64,000 nucleotides of DNA from Clostridium sp. DSM 17811. GTDB lineage: Bacteria > Bacillota > Clostridia > Clostridiales > Clostridiaceae. The DNA is taken from contig NZ_JAHLDU010000019.1 in the NCBI RefSeq assembly GCF_018861905.1, positions 1 through 64,000 on the forward strand, in the 5' to 3' direction. Position 1 is the first letter of the stretch. Every line of letters starts with the position of its first letter. A program made the translations under genes and the position numbers. Shown here one piece after another: positions 35,973-47,282 of the stretch. The notes beneath the pieces are model-generated. The model had not been told where the DNA came from. It worked only from the letters and a program-made list of their open reading frames with translations, and searched no databases.

Positions 35973-36272
35973 TATAATTTTACAGTTTTTTTAAATATTA
36001 ACTTTTTTAAAATAATACCATATTGGTATAGTGCGAAGCGAAAACTTTATTAACATATTATTATTGTTTAGGGGAGGGTGAAATATCAAAATTGCAAGCA
36101 CAGCAGCTCCAATTTCTCCAAAGCCTTCCTTGTTTTCAATGGAATGTTAGGCAATCAATAACTCAATTTAAAATAGCCTATAGAATACAAGGTTAAGGCT
36201 ACACATTATTTTAATATTATAGGTCATAGCAATATACATATTCATATATTAATCATGAAGGGGTGGTATTAT
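35973..36272. other. Intergenic region between padR and the patatin gene
   Basis: Holds GGGGAGG at about 36070 followed by short frames of under 35 codons that do not look convincingly coding. No hairpin terminator or other element stands out. Confidence 0.4.
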
Positions 36273-37334
36273 ATGAATATTTATAGCAGTATAAAATTTG
36301 CTGATATTGTATTTGAGGGCGGTGGTGTAAAGGGTATTGGTCTTGTCGGTGCATTAAAACCATTTGAGCAAAAGGGATATCAGTGGAAAAATATTTGTGG
36401 GAATTCTGCGGGGTCCATTGTAGCGGCACTAGTTGCAGTTGGTTACTCAAGTGATGAGATAAAAAAATTAATGATAGATCTAGATTATACAAAAATTGCC
36501 GATAAAAATTATTCTATCATGCCATTTTTCTCTAATGCTAACAATTTACTTTTTAAAAAGGGTCTTTTTAAAGGTGATTATATAAAAAACTGGATTGATG
36601 ATGCTCTTTCAAATAAACTTAAACTACGTAGTAAAAAGAAAGTAACTTTTGGAGATTTGATAATTCCAGATGAACAAGGTATTCTTTTAAATAATAAAAA
36701 GTATAAAAGAAAATATAAACTGCACATTATAGCAACGGACATAAGCCGTGGAAAGATGATAATACTACCTGAAGATATTGCTGAATACGGCATAAATCCT
36801 GATGAGTTCGAGGTAAGTTTGGCAATTAGAATGAGCATATCTATTCCATACTTTTTTCAACCTGTAAAGTTATTAAAAAAAAATTCCAATAGAAAATCTC
36901 TAATTGTTGATGGTGGTGTTTTAAGCAATTACCCAGTTTGGATTTTTGATGTAAATGCTATACCAGACTGGCCAACCATTGGTTTTAAACTTGGAGGGAA
37001 TAAAGAAATACGAGAACATAAAATTACAAATATTTTAAACTTCACTAGCTCAATAATTGAGACTATGCTAGAAGCACAAGATGATATTCATATAAGCGAG
37101 ATGAATTTTTTACGAACAGTAAAAATCGATACTCTTGATATTAAAACTACAGATTTTAATATAGAAAGCAAAAAAATAATTGATTTATATAATTCAGGGG
37201 AAGCTTGTGCTAGGAGTTTTCTCCAAACCTTCGAAAGCGACTTTAAAAAGCATAGGATTCTGAGAGTTAATTCTCTTAATAATAGAACTTTTAAACGTAT
37301 TTGTGATAGTTTTACATCAAATGGTATTTGTTAA
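36273..37334 (+). CDS. Patatin-like phospholipase
   Basis: 353 residues from ATG 36273 (GGGGTGG upstream). The patatin lipase fold has the oxyanion loop EGGGVKGIGLVGAL (about 15-28), nucleophile Ser in GNSAGS (about 47-52) and the Asp of the dyad in VDGGVLSNYPVW (about 215-226). It is a predicted cytoplasmic or membrane-surface acyl hydrolase. There is no signal peptide or cyclic-nucleotide domain, and no nucleotide-cyclase neighbour to suggest a CBASS system. Monocistronic with its own terminator. Confidence 0.92.
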   Translation: MNIYSSIKFADIVFEGGGVKGIGLVGALKPFEQKGYQWKNICGNSAGSIVAALVAVGYSSDEIKKLMIDLDYTKIADKNYSIMPFFSNANNLLFKKGLFKGDYIKNWIDDALSNKLKLRSKKKVTFGDLIIPDEQGILLNNKKYKRKYKLHIIATDISRGKMIILPEDIAEYGINPDEFEVSLAIRMSISIPYFFQPVKLLKKNSNRKSLIVDGGVLSNYPVWIFDVNAIPDWPTIGFKLGGNKEIREHKITNILNFTSSIIETMLEAQDDIHISEMNFLRTVKIDTLDIKTTDFNIESKKIIDLYNSGEACARSFLQTFESDFKKHRILRVNSLNNRTFKRICDSFTSNGIC

Positions 37335-37401
37335 ATTTCGCCCTTAAGATTTTTAGAATTTAATTTATAACAAAAACCATTTACTTTTGAAAATATCATA
37401 A

Positions 37402-37443
37402 AAAAAACGTAACAAGCAGAAATTCACTTGGTACGTTTTTTAT
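37402..37443. terminator. Terminator between the patatin gene and argH
   Basis: An imperfect hairpin of AAAAACGTA...TACGTTTTTT with runs of A and T on the two sides. It can serve both converging genes. Confidence 0.75.
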
Positions 37444-37478
37444 TTTAAATCCATAATGGTACATGTATAAAGCAGGTT

Positions 37479-38792
37479 TTACATTTCTTTTTTTATACCG
37501 CGACTTATTGTGTTTTCATAATCTATAAATTCATATACGTCTTTCTCAAATAAATCACTAAAACTTTTAAGTTCATCTAAATTTAATTCTTCAATTGCCT
37601 TATTTTTTTTCTCACATGTAATAACAATATTTCCTATAACGGAGTGAGCATCTCTAAATGCCATTCCCTTATTAACAAGATAATCTGCAGCTTCCGTAGC
37701 ATTTAAAAAACCTCTTTTAACTGCATTATGCATATTATCTTTTTTGATTTTTAAAGTTCCTAACATTTCATTCATAATTTTTATGCATTTTAATACTGTA
37801 TCAACAGCATCAAAGAAAGGTTCTTTATCTTCTTGCATATCTTTATTATAGGCAAGTGGGATTCCCTTCATAGTTGTAAGGAGACTCATTAAATCTCCGT
37901 ACACTCTTCCAGTTTTTCCTCTTATTAATTCTGCTGCATCTGGGTTTCTTTTTTGAGGCATTATACTACTACCTGTGGAGAACTCATCACTAATTTCAAT
38001 GAAATTAAATTCTTTAGTACTCCATAAAATTAATTCCTCACTAAGTCTACTAAAATGCATCATTATTATAGAGAATGCAGATAGAAGTTCTAATAAATAA
38101 TCTCTATCACTTACTCCATCCATAAAATTATCTACAGGCTTTTTAAACTCTAACTCTTTTGTTGTAAATTTTCTGTCAGTATCATACGTTGTTCCAGCAA
38201 GAGCACAACATCCAAGAGGATTTTCATCCATAATTTCAATAGCACTAGTAAGCCTTTTTTTATCTCGACTAAGCATACTGTAATATGCCATTATATGTTG
38301 CTTAAATGTCACTACCTGAGCTCTTTGCATATGTGTATAACCTGGCATTATAACAGCATTTTCATTCCCTAATATTTTAATTGTTTCTAAAATTATATCT
38401 AAATTATCAATAACATCCAAGGCCTTATATTTTGAATATAATCTCATATCTACTGCAACTTGATCATTTCTGCTTCTTGCTGTATGGAGTTTTTTGCCTA
38501 CCTCACCTATGGTTTTAATAAGGTTTATTTCCATAAAGCTATGAATATCCTCATAATCGCCTTCGATTTTTAATTTACCTTCTTTGATGTCAGACATTAT
38601 AGAATTTAAACCGTCAACTATAGTTTTACTTTCCTCATTTGTTAGAATGTTGCATTTTGCAAGCATTTTAACATGAGCAATACTTCCAATAATATCTTCA
38701 TAATACAATTTTTTATCAAAGCTAAGAGAACTATTAAAGTCCTCCATAAGCTTACTTTCTTTACTCAAAAATCTTCCGCCCCAAAGTTTCAT
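37479..38792 (-). CDS. argH: Argininosuccinate lyase
   Basis: Cleaves argininosuccinate to arginine and fumarate, the last step of arginine synthesis. 437 residues from ATG 38792 (GTGGGTGAC upstream), starting MKLWGGRF as is standard. Fumarase superfamily signature GSSIMPQKRNPD (about 275-286); HTARSRNDQVA (about 102-112) and GYTHMQRAQ (about 151-159) hold substrate and catalytic residues. It follows argG by 38 bases in the same operon. Confidence 0.97.
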   Translation of the reverse strand: MKLWGGRFLSKESKLMEDFNSSLSFDKKLYYEDIIGSIAHVKMLAKCNILTNEESKTIVDGLNSIMSDIKEGKLKIEGDYEDIHSFMEINLIKTIGEVGKKLHTARSRNDQVAVDMRLYSKYKALDVIDNLDIILETIKILGNENAVIMPGYTHMQRAQVVTFKQHIMAYYSMLSRDKKRLTSAIEIMDENPLGCCALAGTTYDTDRKFTTKELEFKKPVDNFMDGVSDRDYLLELLSAFSIIMMHFSRLSEELILWSTKEFNFIEISDEFSTGSSIMPQKRNPDAAELIRGKTGRVYGDLMSLLTTMKGIPLAYNKDMQEDKEPFFDAVDTVLKCIKIMNEMLGTLKIKKDNMHNAVKRGFLNATEAADYLVNKGMAFRDAHSVIGNIVITCEKKNKAIEELNLDELKSFSDLFEKDVYEFIDYENTISRGIKKEM

Positions 38793-38830
38793 ATTGTCAC
38801 CCACTTTACCTTTTGTATATTTTGTAATTT

Positions 38831-40036
38831 TTATTTAAAATTATTTAAATGTTTATATGCTTTTATTTTACTTGGTAATGCGAACAAGTTAATAAATCCT
38901 TCTGCATCTTTATGATCATATAATACGCTAGCTCCAAATGAAGATATACTTGCATCGTATAGTGCATTAGGCGATTCTTTACTTGCTACCATAATATTTC
39001 CTTTATAAAGTTTCAATGTAACAGATCCTGTTACAGTTTCTTGAGTTTTATCTACAAATGCATCAAGAGCTTCTCTCATTGTAGTAAACCAAAGTCCATC
39101 ATAAACAAGTTCTCCGTATTTTTGTGATACTTGGTATTTATAGTGAAGAGTATCTTTATCTATAGTTATTTCCTCTAGTTCTTTATGAGCTGCATAAAGA
39201 ACAGTACCACCTGGTGTTTCATATATTCCTCTTGATTTCATTCCAACAAGTCTATTCTCTACTAAATCTACAACACCTATTCCATTTTCTCCACCAATTT
39301 TATTTAATATCTTAACGATATCTATTGGTTCAAGTTTGACGCCGTTAACTTTTGTAGCAATTCCCTTTTCAAAATATATTTCTACAAGAGTAGGTTCATC
39401 TGGAGCTTGTTCTGGAGGTGTAACCATAAGGTACATTTCTCTTTTGTGATCATTTTTAAAATCTTCAATATCTCCGCCTTCGTGACTTGCATGCCATAAG
39501 TTTTGATCAACTGAATATATTTTTTCCTTACTAACATTTATTTCTATACCTCTAGCATTAGCATAATCGATAGCATCTTCTCTTGACGTTATATCCCAAA
39601 TTCTCCAAGGAGCAATAATCTTAATAGACGGATCTATAGCTGCTATTGCAACTTCAAATCTAACTTGATCATTTCCCTTACCAGTACATCCGTGACATAT
39701 ATATTTTGCCCCTTCTTTATGTGCAATTTCTACAAGTTTTTTAGCTATTAATGGTCTTGCATAAGCTGTACCTAATAAATACTTTCCTTCATAAGTAGCA
39801 TTTGCTTTAACACCTTTAAACACGTACTCTTTGATGAACTGAGCTGTTAAGTTCTCAATATATATTTTCACAGCTCCTGAACTCATAGCTTTTTTCTCAA
39901 TTGCTTTCATATCATCCTCTTGTCCAACATTAATACATGCTGCTACAACATCCATATCATAGTTTTCCTTGAGCCAAGCTATTATTATAGAAGTATCTAA
40001 TCCCCCTGAATATGCTAAAACTACTTTTTCTTTCAT
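38831..40036 (-). CDS. argG: Argininosuccinate synthase
   Basis: Joins citrulline and aspartate with ATP to give argininosuccinate. 401 residues from ATG 40036 (AAGGGGAAA upstream). The N-terminal PP-loop is AYSGGLDTS (about 8-16), with [13 protein letters not shown] and [14 protein letters not shown] further on, all diagnostic. First gene of argG-argH. The 115 bases upstream contain TGAATAATCATG-like sequences that weakly resemble ArgR boxes. Confidence 0.97.
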   Translation of the reverse strand: MKEKVVLAYSGGLDTSIIIAWLKENYDMDVVAACINVGQEDDMKAIEKKAMSSGAVKIYIENLTAQFIKEYVFKGVKANATYEGKYLLGTAYARPLIAKKLVEIAHKEGAKYICHGCTGKGNDQVRFEVAIAAIDPSIKIIAPWRIWDITSREDAIDYANARGIEINVSKEKIYSVDQNLWHASHEGGDIEDFKNDHKREMYLMVTPPEQAPDEPTLVEIYFEKGIATKVNGVKLEPIDIVKILNKIGGENGIGVVDLVENRLVGMKSRGIYETPGGTVLYAAHKELEEITIDKDTLHYKYQVSQKYGELVYDGLWFTTMREALDAFVDKTQETVTGSVTLKLYKGNIMVASKESPNALYDASISSFGASVLYDHKDAEGFINLFALPSKIKAYKHLNNFK

Positions 40037-40151
40037 TTTAATTTCCCCTTTCAATTTTGTTTATTTTGTACTAATATCAACCTATTAATTATTTTGGTGA
40101 ATAATCATGTTTACTAACTTGTAATTAATTTTATGAATAATAAGCGTTACC

Positions 40152-40883
40152 CTAAAGTACTTTATTTAAAAACTCTCTAGTTCGCCGCTCTTTAGGAGCC
40201 ATAAACAATTCTTCTGGCGTTCCCTCTTCTACTATTTTTCCTCCGTCCATGAAAATTACTCTGTCTGCAACATCTTTTGCAAATCCCATTTCGTGGGTTA
40301 CAACAACCATTGTCATGCCTTCTTTTGCAAGATCTTTCATTACGCCTAGAACCTCTCCAACTAGTTCTGGGTCTAATGAAGATGTTGGTTCATCAAATAA
40401 CATTATGTCAGGTCTCATAGCGAGTGACCTTGCTATAGCTACTCTTTGTTTTTGACCTCCTGATAACTTGGATGGGTATTCATCTACCTTTTCTTTAAGG
40501 CCAACCTTTTCAATAATTATTTTTGCTCTTTTTAGCACTTCTTCTCTCTCTTCATGTTTAACTGTAATTGGAGCTTCGATTACATTTTGCATTACAGTCA
40601 TATGATGAAATAAGTTAAAGTTTTGAAATACCATACCTACTTTTTCAATGGTATTTCTCATATGCTTTTTATTTTTAACATCTAACTTTTCTCCCTCAAT
40701 AAAAACCTCGCCATCATTGGGTACTTCAAGATGATTTAAACACCTTAAAAATGTGCTTTTTCCTGAACCAGAAGGACCTATTATAACTAACACTTCTCCT
40801 TTTTCAACAGTTACATTTAGACCTTCAAACACTGTTAGTTTACCAAATTTTTTAGTTAAGTTTTTAGTCTCAATCATATACAT
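40152..40883 (-). CDS. Polar amino-acid ABC transporter, ATP-binding protein
   Basis: 243 residues of the HisP/GlnQ type. Walker [11 protein letters not shown]-loop [15 protein letters not shown], signature KLSGGQKQR, Walker [14 protein letters not shown] and switch His THEMGF are all intact. Third gene of a binding protein-permease-ATPase operon just upstream of argGH. Together with a candidate ArgR site at 42421-42456, this points to arginine (or a related basic amino acid) as substrate, by inference. AGAGGTG precedes the ATG. Confidence 0.93.
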   Translation of the reverse strand: MYMIETKNLTKKFGKLTVFEGLNVTVEKGEVLVIIGPSGSGKSTFLRCLNHLEVPNDGEVFIEGEKLDVKNKKHMRNTIEKVGMVFQNFNLFHHMTVMQNVIEAPITVKHEEREEVLKRAKIIIEKVGLKEKVDEYPSKLSGGQKQRVAIARSLAMRPDIMLFDEPTSSLDPELVGEVLGVMKDLAKEGMTMVVVTHEMGFAKDVADRVIFMDGGKIVEEGTPEELFMAPKERRTREFLNKVL

Positions 40884-40898
40884 CCTATATCACCTCTG

Positions 40899-41546
40899 CT
40901 AATATACTGACAGTTTTTTTTCGTAATGTGAAAATACTGTAGTAAAAATTGTTGTCATTAAAAGATACAAACATCCTGCTATAAAGAAAGATTCCATTGG
41001 TCTAAATGTTGATGCAGATAAAATCTGTGCTTTTCTCATAACTTCCGACATAGTAATGGTTGACACCAATGACGTATCTTTAAGCATTGTTATAAACTCA
41101 TTACCAACTGATGGAATAATTATCTTGAAAGTTTGTGGTAATACCACTCTTTTCATAGTATCTATATAAGTGAATCCTAAGGATCTGCAAGCTTCAAATT
41201 GCCCCTTATCTACCGATAGTATTCCACCTCTTATTATTTCTGCCATATATGCTCCTGAATTTAAACTAAGTCCTATTATTGCCGTTTGAAAGGGTGAAAG
41301 CTGAACACCTACAAATGGTAATACATAATAAAAAGCAAATAATTGAAGAAGCATAGGCGTTCCCCTGAATATCCAGGTGTAAAACCCTGCTACACAAGCC
41401 AGCAATTTATTTTTAGATAGTTTCATTAATGCTGTAACTATCCCTATTAAAGTTCCGATTACTACTGATATTATAGTTAGTTCTATTGTAAGCAAACTTC
41501 CTTGTAATAACACAGGAAACATTTCTTTTAAAATACTTATATCCAT
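40899..41546 (-). CDS. Polar amino-acid ABC transporter, permease
   Basis: 215 residues, HisM/GlnP family, with about five membrane helices. The cytoplasmic EAA-type loop is GGILSVDKGQFEACRSLGFT (about 106-125), which docks to the ATPase. One permease gene suggests a homodimeric channel. Lies 47 bases after the binding-protein gene and 15 bases before the ATPase gene. Confidence 0.93.
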   Translation of the reverse strand: MDISILKEMFPVLLQGSLLTIELTIISVVIGTLIGIVTALMKLSKNKLLACVAGFYTWIFRGTPMLLQLFAFYYVLPFVGVQLSPFQTAIIGLSLNSGAYMAEIIRGGILSVDKGQFEACRSLGFTYIDTMKRVVLPQTFKIIIPSVGNEFITMLKDTSLVSTITMSEVMRKAQILSASTFRPMESFFIAGCLYLLMTTIFTTVFSHYEKKLSVY

Positions 41547-41593
41547 TCTTGACCTCCCAATATTTCCCTAAAGCAAATAACAATTATTAATAT

Positions 41594-42385
41594 CTATTTC
41601 TTATATGCGTCAAATCCGAACCATTTTTGAGAAATCTTAGAAAGGGTCCCATCGGCTTTTAGTTCATTAAGTGCTTTTTGCACAGCTGCTTGTAATTCCT
41701 TATCTTGTTTTTTAAATCCAATTCCAATAGGTTCTTTACTAATTTGTTCATTTAGAACTTTGAATTGGCCGGGCTTCTTGGCTACATAATATTGGCCAAC
41801 TTGAGCATCCATAACTACTGCATCTACTCTTCCAATTGATAAGTCTTGGTATGCATCCGTAATTTTGTCATACCTTTTAACTTCCTTAAGTCCCTTCATC
41901 GCTGTTGCTGCGGTATCGCCTGTAGAACCTAACTGACAAGATACTATTTTACCTTTTAAATCATCTATTTTTGTTATTTTCGTATTTCCTTGTTTTACAA
42001 TAGCAACTTGACCACCCATCACATAAGAGTCTGAGAAGTTTATACTCTTTTTTCTAGCATCTGTAATACTCATAGCTGAAATTATAACATTAAATTTTGA
42101 TGATCCAAGAGCTAAAACCATTCCATTAAAATCATTAGTAATATATTCTGTCTTTACTCCTAACTTCTTTCCTACTGCATCTCCTAAATCCACATCAAAA
42201 CCAACTAACTTATTTTTAGAATCTCTAAATTCCATTGGAGGATAAGAATCATCTAGTCCTACTGTAAGTTTACCTGATGCCTTAACTGCTTCTAACGAAT
42301 TAACCTTTGCTTGTTTCTGCCCACAACCGACAAGTAATACACTCGCCATAGTAACTATTAATATTATCGACATGAATTTTTTCAA
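41594..42385 (-). CDS. Amino-acid ABC transporter substrate-binding lipoprotein
   Basis: 263 residues. The lipoprotein signal ends in LLVGC (Cys about 21), so the protein should be tethered outside the membrane. The mature part is a type 2 periplasmic-binding fold (SBP_bac_3): GKLTVGLDDSYPPMEF, GFDVDLGDAVGKKLG and SAMSITDARKKSINFSDSY form the amino-acid pocket. First gene of the transporter operon, probably for arginine. Confidence 0.93.
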   Translation of the reverse strand: MKKFMSIILIVTMASVLLVGCGQKQAKVNSLEAVKASGKLTVGLDDSYPPMEFRDSKNKLVGFDVDLGDAVGKKLGVKTEYITNDFNGMVLALGSSKFNVIISAMSITDARKKSINFSDSYVMGGQVAIVKQGNTKITKIDDLKGKIVSCQLGSTGDTAATAMKGLKEVKRYDKITDAYQDLSIGRVDAVVMDAQVGQYYVAKKPGQFKVLNEQISKEPIGIGFKKQDKELQAAVQKALNELKADGTLSKISQKWFGFDAYKK

Positions 42386-42420
42386 TTTAGCATTCCCCCA
42401 TTTATTATATAATAACGTTG

Positions 42421-42456
42421 TGAATATTTATACATTTAATTGTATATTGAATATTC
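42421..42456 (-). promoter_or_regulatory. Candidate ArgR (ARG box) pair upstream of the transporter operon
   Basis: TGAATATTTATACA (42421-42434) and TGTATATTGAATATTC (42441-42456) resemble the imperfect palindrome TGAATA-N2-TATTCA bound by ArgR, and occur as two neighbouring boxes, the usual arrangement. AT-richness makes chance matches possible. Confidence 0.4.
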
Positions 42457-42652
42457 TATTTATATTTTCTTTGATTACTGACAGCCGACTTATTTTATTG
42501 GTTTAACTGGCTTTCTTTTATTTATTATATATTACTTTTAATAATAATGCAATGTATTTTACTAATATTTATTCATTATATGTGATAATTATGCATGATA
42601 TATCATGAAAACTTTTTCAAACTAGCCCATTTAATGATTTTGACAAAAAAAT

Positions 42653-42700
42653 AAAAATGCCATTAGCTTTATAATAAGCCAATGGCATTTTTATTTTTTT
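42653..42700. terminator. Bidirectional terminator downstream of carB
   Basis: AAAAATGCCATTAGCTT pairs with AAGCCAATGGCATTTTT (one mismatch) and runs into ATTTTTTT. Confidence 0.88.
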
Positions 42701-42709
42701 ATAAAACAG

Positions 42710-45700
42710 TTAATCAGCCATATTGAATACTTCTAAATCTTCACTTCTAATATTTTTCTTCATAATCTCTACTAATGCTTTTGCAGTGTCCAGAGATGTT
42801 AATATACCTAAAGAACTTTCAATTGCTGTTCTTCTAATTCTAAATCCATCTGTTTTTGAATCATTTCCTTTTGTAGGGGTATTTATAACTAAATCAACAT
42901 GCCTGCCTTTAATTACATCAATTATATTAGGCGTTCCATCTGAAATCTTTTTAACCTCTATGGTATCAATTCCATTATCTCTTAATAGCTTAGCTGTACC
43001 CTTCGTCGCTATAAATTTATAATTAAGTTCACTAAATCCCTTAGCTATATACAAGAATTCATCATAATCTAGTGGGTTTATTGTTGCAAGTATAACACCG
43101 TTTTCTTTTTTTACATTCATCCCAGAAGCAATAAAACCTTTATATAAAGCCTCATCAAAAGTTCTTCCTATTCCTAAAACCTCTCCAGTTGATCTCATTT
43201 CCGGTCCAAGACATACCTCAACCTCTGGAAGTTTTTGAGTCGAAAATACAGGTACCTTAACCGACACTAATTTAGGCTCCTTGTAAATTCCGAATCCATA
43301 TCCCAAATCCTTTAATTTTTCTCCTAGCATTACTCTTGTAGCAAGATCTACTATTGGAACCTTACTAACCTTACTTATATATGGAACTGTACGGCTAGCC
43401 CTTGGATTAACCTCTATGATATAAAGTTCATCTTTGAATTCTATAAATTGAATATTAACCATACCTATAACTTCAAGGCCTATTGCTATTTTTTTTGTAT
43501 ATTCTAATATTTTATCTTTTATATCATCTGATATATTTTGGCTTGGATATATTGTAATACTATCTCCAGAATGAACCCCTGCTCTCTCTAGATGTTCCAT
43601 AATTCCTGGGATTAATATTTCTTCACCATCACAGATAGCATCAACTTCTATTTCTCTACCTAATAAATACCTATCAATAAGAACAGGATTTTTCTTATCC
43701 TTTTCAAATGCATTTTTTAAATAATGTCTTAGTTCCTTTTCCTCATAAGTTATTTCCATTCCTTGTCCACCTAATACATAAGACGGCCTAACTAAAACAG
43801 GGTATCCTATATTTTCAGCCTCACATAATCCATCTTTTATATTCCAAACTGCTTTTCCTTTGGGTCTGTTTATATTTAATTTTTCTAGTAATGCATCAAA
43901 TTTCTCTCTGTCCTCTGCTGCATCTATTTGATCAGGTTTAGTTCCGTATATAGGTATCTTTTTTTCACTTAAGAACTGAGCAAGTTTAATAGCTGTTTGA
44001 CCTCCAAATTGAAGTATAACTCCATCTGGTTTTTCTTTTTCAACAATATTAAATACTTCTTCCTCTGTTAGTGGTTCGAAATATAATTTATCTGAAATAT
44101 TAAAATCCGTGCTTACAGTTTCTGGGTTATTATTTACTATAATCGTTTCAATTCCCAGTTTTTTGAGGGCAATTACACTATGAACAGATGCATAATCGAA
44201 CTCAATGCCCTGGCCTATCCTTATAGGACCTGATCCTATTACCATAACCTTTTTCCTACTACTCACTTCAACCTCATCATATTCATCATAAGTTGAAAAA
44301 TAATATGGTGATAAGGCTTCAAATTCTCCACCGCATGTATCTACCATCTTATATACAGGTTTAATATCCAATGTGTTTCTAAGTTCATAAATTTCATTTG
44401 GGCATGTGCCTAATAAATCTGCTATTCCTTTATCAGAAAATCCCTTTTTCTTTAGTAGGTATAACCATTCTTTATTCATATCCTTTAGTGTAGATTTTTT
44501 TATCTTTTCTTCTTCATCTACTATCCATTTGATTTTATTTACAAAGAAATTATCTATTCCTGTAATTTCCGAAAGTTTTTCGGCTCTATAATCACGACGG
44601 AGCATCTCAGCTAAATAGAATATTCGTTCATCATCAGCAGCCATTACTCTTTTCTTTAATTCTTTTAAGCTTTTCTCTTCTAATGAATCATATTGCATTG
44701 AATATTGCCCAATTTCTAGAGATCTAATCCCTTTTAATAGTGCGGCTTCAAAGTTACTCCCAATTGCCATTATTTCGCCAGTTGCCATCATCTTTGTACC
44801 AAGCACCCTATTTGCCTCATCAAATTTATCAAAAGGCCACCTAGGAATTTTAACAACTACATAATCGAGTGATGGCTCAAAACATGCGTAAGTTTTTTGT
44901 GTTACCGCATTTTTAATTTCATCTAGTGCATATCCTAACGCTATTTTGGTTGCTACTTTTGCAATGGGATATCCTGTAGCCTTTGAAGCTAGTGCTGAAG
45001 ATCTACTTACCCTTGGATTAATTTCTATGACCGCATACTCAAAGCTTTTTGGATCAAGTGCAAGTTGAACATTACAACCGCCTTCAATACCTACACTATT
45101 TATAATATCTATAGATGCACTTCTAAGCATTTGGTACTCTTTATCAGAAAGTGTTTGACTTGGTGCTACAACAATACTATCTCCAGTATGTATTCCAACA
45201 GGATCTATATTTTCCATATTACATATGGTAATACAATTACCTAAGCTATCCCTCATAACTTCATACTCTATTTCTTTCCAGCCTTTAATACTTTTTTCTA
45301 AAAGGACTTGCCCTATAGAACTTAATTGTAATCCTAACTCTAGAATTTCAATTAGTTCCTCCTCAGTTTCAGCAATTCCGCCTCCACTACCGCCCATAGT
45401 ATATGCAGGTCTTACAATTACAGGATAACCTATTTCGCTTGCAAACTTTACTCCAGTGGCTACATCTGTAGCAATTTCACTTTCTACAACCGGCTGATTA
45501 ATTTCTTGCATCAAATCTCTAAAAAGTTCTCTATCTTCACCTTTTTTTATTGCTTCTATAGAGGTTCCAATTACTTTTACATTATATTTATCCAAAATCC
45601 CTTTATCTGCTAATTCTACAGCTAAATTTAATCCTGTTTGACCTCCCATACCAGCAAGTAAGCTATCTGGTCTTTCCTTTGCAATAACCTTTTCTAAAAA

Positions 45701-45916
45701 TTCTATAGTTAAAGGCTCTATATAAACAATGCCAGCAATTTCTTTATCTGTCATTATTGTTGCTGGATTACTGTTTACAAGTACAACTTCTACGCCTTCC
45801 TCTTCTAATGCTTGACAAGCCTGTGTTCCAGAGTAATCGAACTCCGCAGCTTGACCTATTATTATTGGACCTGATCCAACTACTAATACTTTTTTAATAT
45901 TCTTATCTAATGGCAT
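42710..45916 (-). CDS. carB: Carbamoyl-phosphate synthase large subunit
   Basis: Makes carbamoyl phosphate from bicarbonate, ATP and ammonia supplied by CarA, for pyrimidine and arginine synthesis. 1068 residues, full length. It has two homologous ATP-grasp halves: [20 protein letters not shown] near residue 10 and [20 protein letters not shown] near 555 open each half, with ATP-grasp loops GGSGGGIAE (about 173) and GGQGMEIT. The C-terminal MGS-like regulatory domain is at about 930-1068. GGGAGG precedes the ATG. It follows carA by 77 bases. Confidence 0.97.
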   Translation of the reverse strand: MPLDKNIKKVLVVGSGPIIIGQAAEFDYSGTQACQALEEEGVEVVLVNSNPATIMTDKEIAGIVYIEPLTIEFLEKVIAKERPDSLLAGMGGQTGLNLAVELADKGILDKYNVKVIGTSIEAIKKGEDRELFRDLMQEINQPVVESEIATDVATGVKFASEIGYPVIVRPAYTMGGSGGGIAETEEELIEILELGLQLSSIGQVLLEKSIKGWKEIEYEVMRDSLGNCITICNMENIDPVGIHTGDSIVVAPSQTLSDKEYQMLRSASIDIINSVGIEGGCNVQLALDPKSFEYAVIEINPRVSRSSALASKATGYPIAKVATKIALGYALDEIKNAVTQKTYACFEPSLDYVVVKIPRWPFDKFDEANRVLGTKMMATGEIMAIGSNFEAALLKGIRSLEIGQYSMQYDSLEEKSLKELKKRVMAADDERIFYLAEMLRRDYRAEKLSEITGIDNFFVNKIKWIVDEEEKIKKSTLKDMNKEWLYLLKKKGFSDKGIADLLGTCPNEIYELRNTLDIKPVYKMVDTCGGEFEALSPYYFSTYDEYDEVEVSSRKKVMVIGSGPIRIGQGIEFDYASVHSVIALKKLGIETIIVNNNPETVSTDFNISDKLYFEPLTEEEVFNIVEKEKPDGVILQFGGQTAIKLAQFLSEKKIPIYGTKPDQIDAAEDREKFDALLEKLNINRPKGKAVWNIKDGLCEAENIGYPVLVRPSYVLGGQGMEITYEEKELRHYLKNAFEKDKKNPVLIDRYLLGREIEVDAICDGEEILIPGIMEHLERAGVHSGDSITIYPSQNISDDIKDKILEYTKKIAIGLEVIGMVNIQFIEFKDELYIIEVNPRASRTVPYISKVSKVPIVDLATRVMLGEKLKDLGYGFGIYKEPKLVSVKVPVFSTQKLPEVEVCLGPEMRSTGEVLGIGRTFDEALYKGFIASGMNVKKENGVILATINPLDYDEFLYIAKGFSELNYKFIATKGTAKLLRDNGIDTIEVKKISDGTPNIIDVIKGRHVDLVINTPTKGNDSKTDGFRIRRTAIESSLGILTSLDTAKALVEIMKKNIRSEDLEVFNMAD

Positions 45917-45993
45917 ATGAATTCCTCCCGTATAATCTGTTATTCTCTTTTTTTTATGTATTTTATCTTATAAAAATGGCTGTTTAAATTATT

Positions 45994-47040
45994 CTATATA
46001 AATGTAAGAAATTTATCAAAAATCACATCTATATCCCTTGGTCCAGGGCAGGCTTCTGGATGAAACTGAACGCTAAATATTGGAAGGGTTTTATGTCTCA
46101 TTCCCTCTATGGTTCCATCATTTACACTAACGTGTGTAACTTTCATATTTTCAGGAAGTTTGCTTACATAATAACCATGGTTCTGTGATGTAATATAAAC
46201 CTTATTCTCTTCTATGTCTTTAACTGGATGATTGCATCCTCTATGACCAAATTTAAGTTTCCCCGTTTCCCCACCAAGGGCTAATGCTAGAAGTTGATGT
46301 CCTAGACATATTCCAACTATGGGCTTTTTACCTATAATTTCTTTTATCATTTTAATAACATCTTGTAAATCTTTTGGGTCGCCAGGTCCATTTGATAAAA
46401 ACACCAAATCCGGGTTAACGTTTAATATTTGCTCTGCCATAGTATCTGCTGGAAAAATTGTTAGTTTACAATTTCTTTTTTTAAACGACCTAAGTATGTT
46501 CTCTTTTATTCCAAAATCTACAATAGCTACATGTTGACCACTGCCCTCAATTGTATAACACTTCTTTGTTGTAACCGTCATTACTGCATTACTATTGCTA
46601 AAATTCATAAGTTTTTGATCTATTTCATCTTTTGTAAGTTCTGTAGTTGCTATGATTCCTTTCATAGTTCCATTTTCTCTAAGTATTTTTGTTAATGCTC
46701 TTGTATCAATACCTTCAAGTCCTATTATTTTATTTTGTTTAAAATATCCTTCAAGATCCATTTCGCATCTCCAGTTACTAGGATAATCGCATTTTTCTCT
46801 GACAATGAACCCTTTCACCTTAGGAGATTTTGACTCTACATCTTCTAAATTAATTCCGTAATTCCCGATAAGTGGATAAGTCATAGTTACTATTTGGCCA
46901 TAATAAGATGGATCCGTTAAAATTTCTTCATATCCAGTCATACCTGTATTAAAAACCACTTCTCCAACACTTTCCTCTAAATATCCAAACAAATTACCTT
47001 CAAAGATTATTCCGTTTTCTAAAATCAACTTACCTTTCAT
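45994..47040 (-). CDS. carA: Carbamoyl-phosphate synthase small (glutaminase) subunit
   Basis: 348 residues. The N-terminal CPSase small-chain domain contains TGMTGYEEILTDPSY. The C-terminal class I glutamine amidotransferase has nucleophile Cys in GICLGHQLLALA (about 242-253) and the His/Glu pair in QFHPEACPGP (about 323-332). It hydrolyses glutamine and passes ammonia to CarB. AAGGAGG lies 8 bases before the ATG but inside a small upstream frame, so translation may be coupled to the leader (47042-47300). Confidence 0.97.
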   Translation of the reverse strand: MKGKLILENGIIFEGNLFGYLEESVGEVVFNTGMTGYEEILTDPSYYGQIVTMTYPLIGNYGINLEDVESKSPKVKGFIVREKCDYPSNWRCEMDLEGYFKQNKIIGLEGIDTRALTKILRENGTMKGIIATTELTKDEIDQKLMNFSNSNAVMTVTTKKCYTIEGSGQHVAIVDFGIKENILRSFKKRNCKLTIFPADTMAEQILNVNPDLVFLSNGPGDPKDLQDVIKMIKEIIGKKPIVGICLGHQLLALALGGETGKLKFGHRGCNHPVKDIEENKVYITSQNHGYYVSKLPENMKVTHVSVNDGTIEGMRHKTLPIFSVQFHPEACPGPRDIDVIFDKFLTFI

Positions 47041-47041
47041 A

Positions 47042-47125
47042 TTAAATCCTCCTTAAATTGCATAAAAGTACATATTCTTCCAAGTATACTAATAAAGATA
47101 ACAAAGCAACTATTAAAATAATCAC
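47042..47125 (-). CDS. Possible carA leader peptide 2 (27 aa)
   Basis: GTG start overlapping the stop of leader frame 1 (GAGTGA). It reads VIILIVALLSLLVYLEEYVL (one hydrophobic helix) and stops 1 base before carA, with carA's AGGAGG inside its last codons. The overlap chain suggests translational coupling. No independent evidence that it is translated. Confidence 0.35.
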   Translation of the reverse strand: MIILIVALLSLLVYLEEYVLLCNLRRI

Positions 47126-47135
47126 TCTGTTATCT
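47096..47135 (-). promoter_or_regulatory. Hairpin in the carA leader
   Basis: On the minus strand AGATAACAGAG pairs with CTTTGTTATCT (10 of 11) across 18 bases and is followed by TTATTAG. It could be a weak attenuator or a structure controlling leader frame 2. Confidence 0.45.
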
Positions 47136-47265
47136 CTCCTAATATGGTAACCGCATTTATTAATGAAATAAAAAATATACTTACAGTTTTATTGCACAAA
47201 GCAGCAGCTGCATTATATTTAATAATATTAAATTTAAAATTGACAGAATAAATAACACATGCCAT
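47122..47265 (-). CDS. Possible carA leader peptide 1 (47 aa)
   Basis: ATG 47265 is preceded by AAGGAG (11 bases) placed immediately 3' of the PyrR-like hairpin. It reads MACVIYSVNFKFNIIKYNAA and ends in TILGEITE. The stop overlaps leader frame 2. It may exist to carry ribosomes toward carA when the hairpin is unbound. Product function unknown. Confidence 0.4.
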   Translation of the reverse strand: MACVIYSVNFKFNIIKYNAAAALCNKTVSIFFISLINAVTILGEITE

Positions 47266-47282
47266 AATTATCTATACTCCTT

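Noticed and set aside
36273-37334. Patatin as a CBASS-type phage defence effector
   Set aside because: No cyclic-nucleotide synthase or other defence gene is adjacent, and the gene has its own terminator.
40055-40151. T-box or other riboswitch upstream of argG
   Set aside because: The gap is only about 100 bases, with no T-box core, specifier loop or terminator hairpin.
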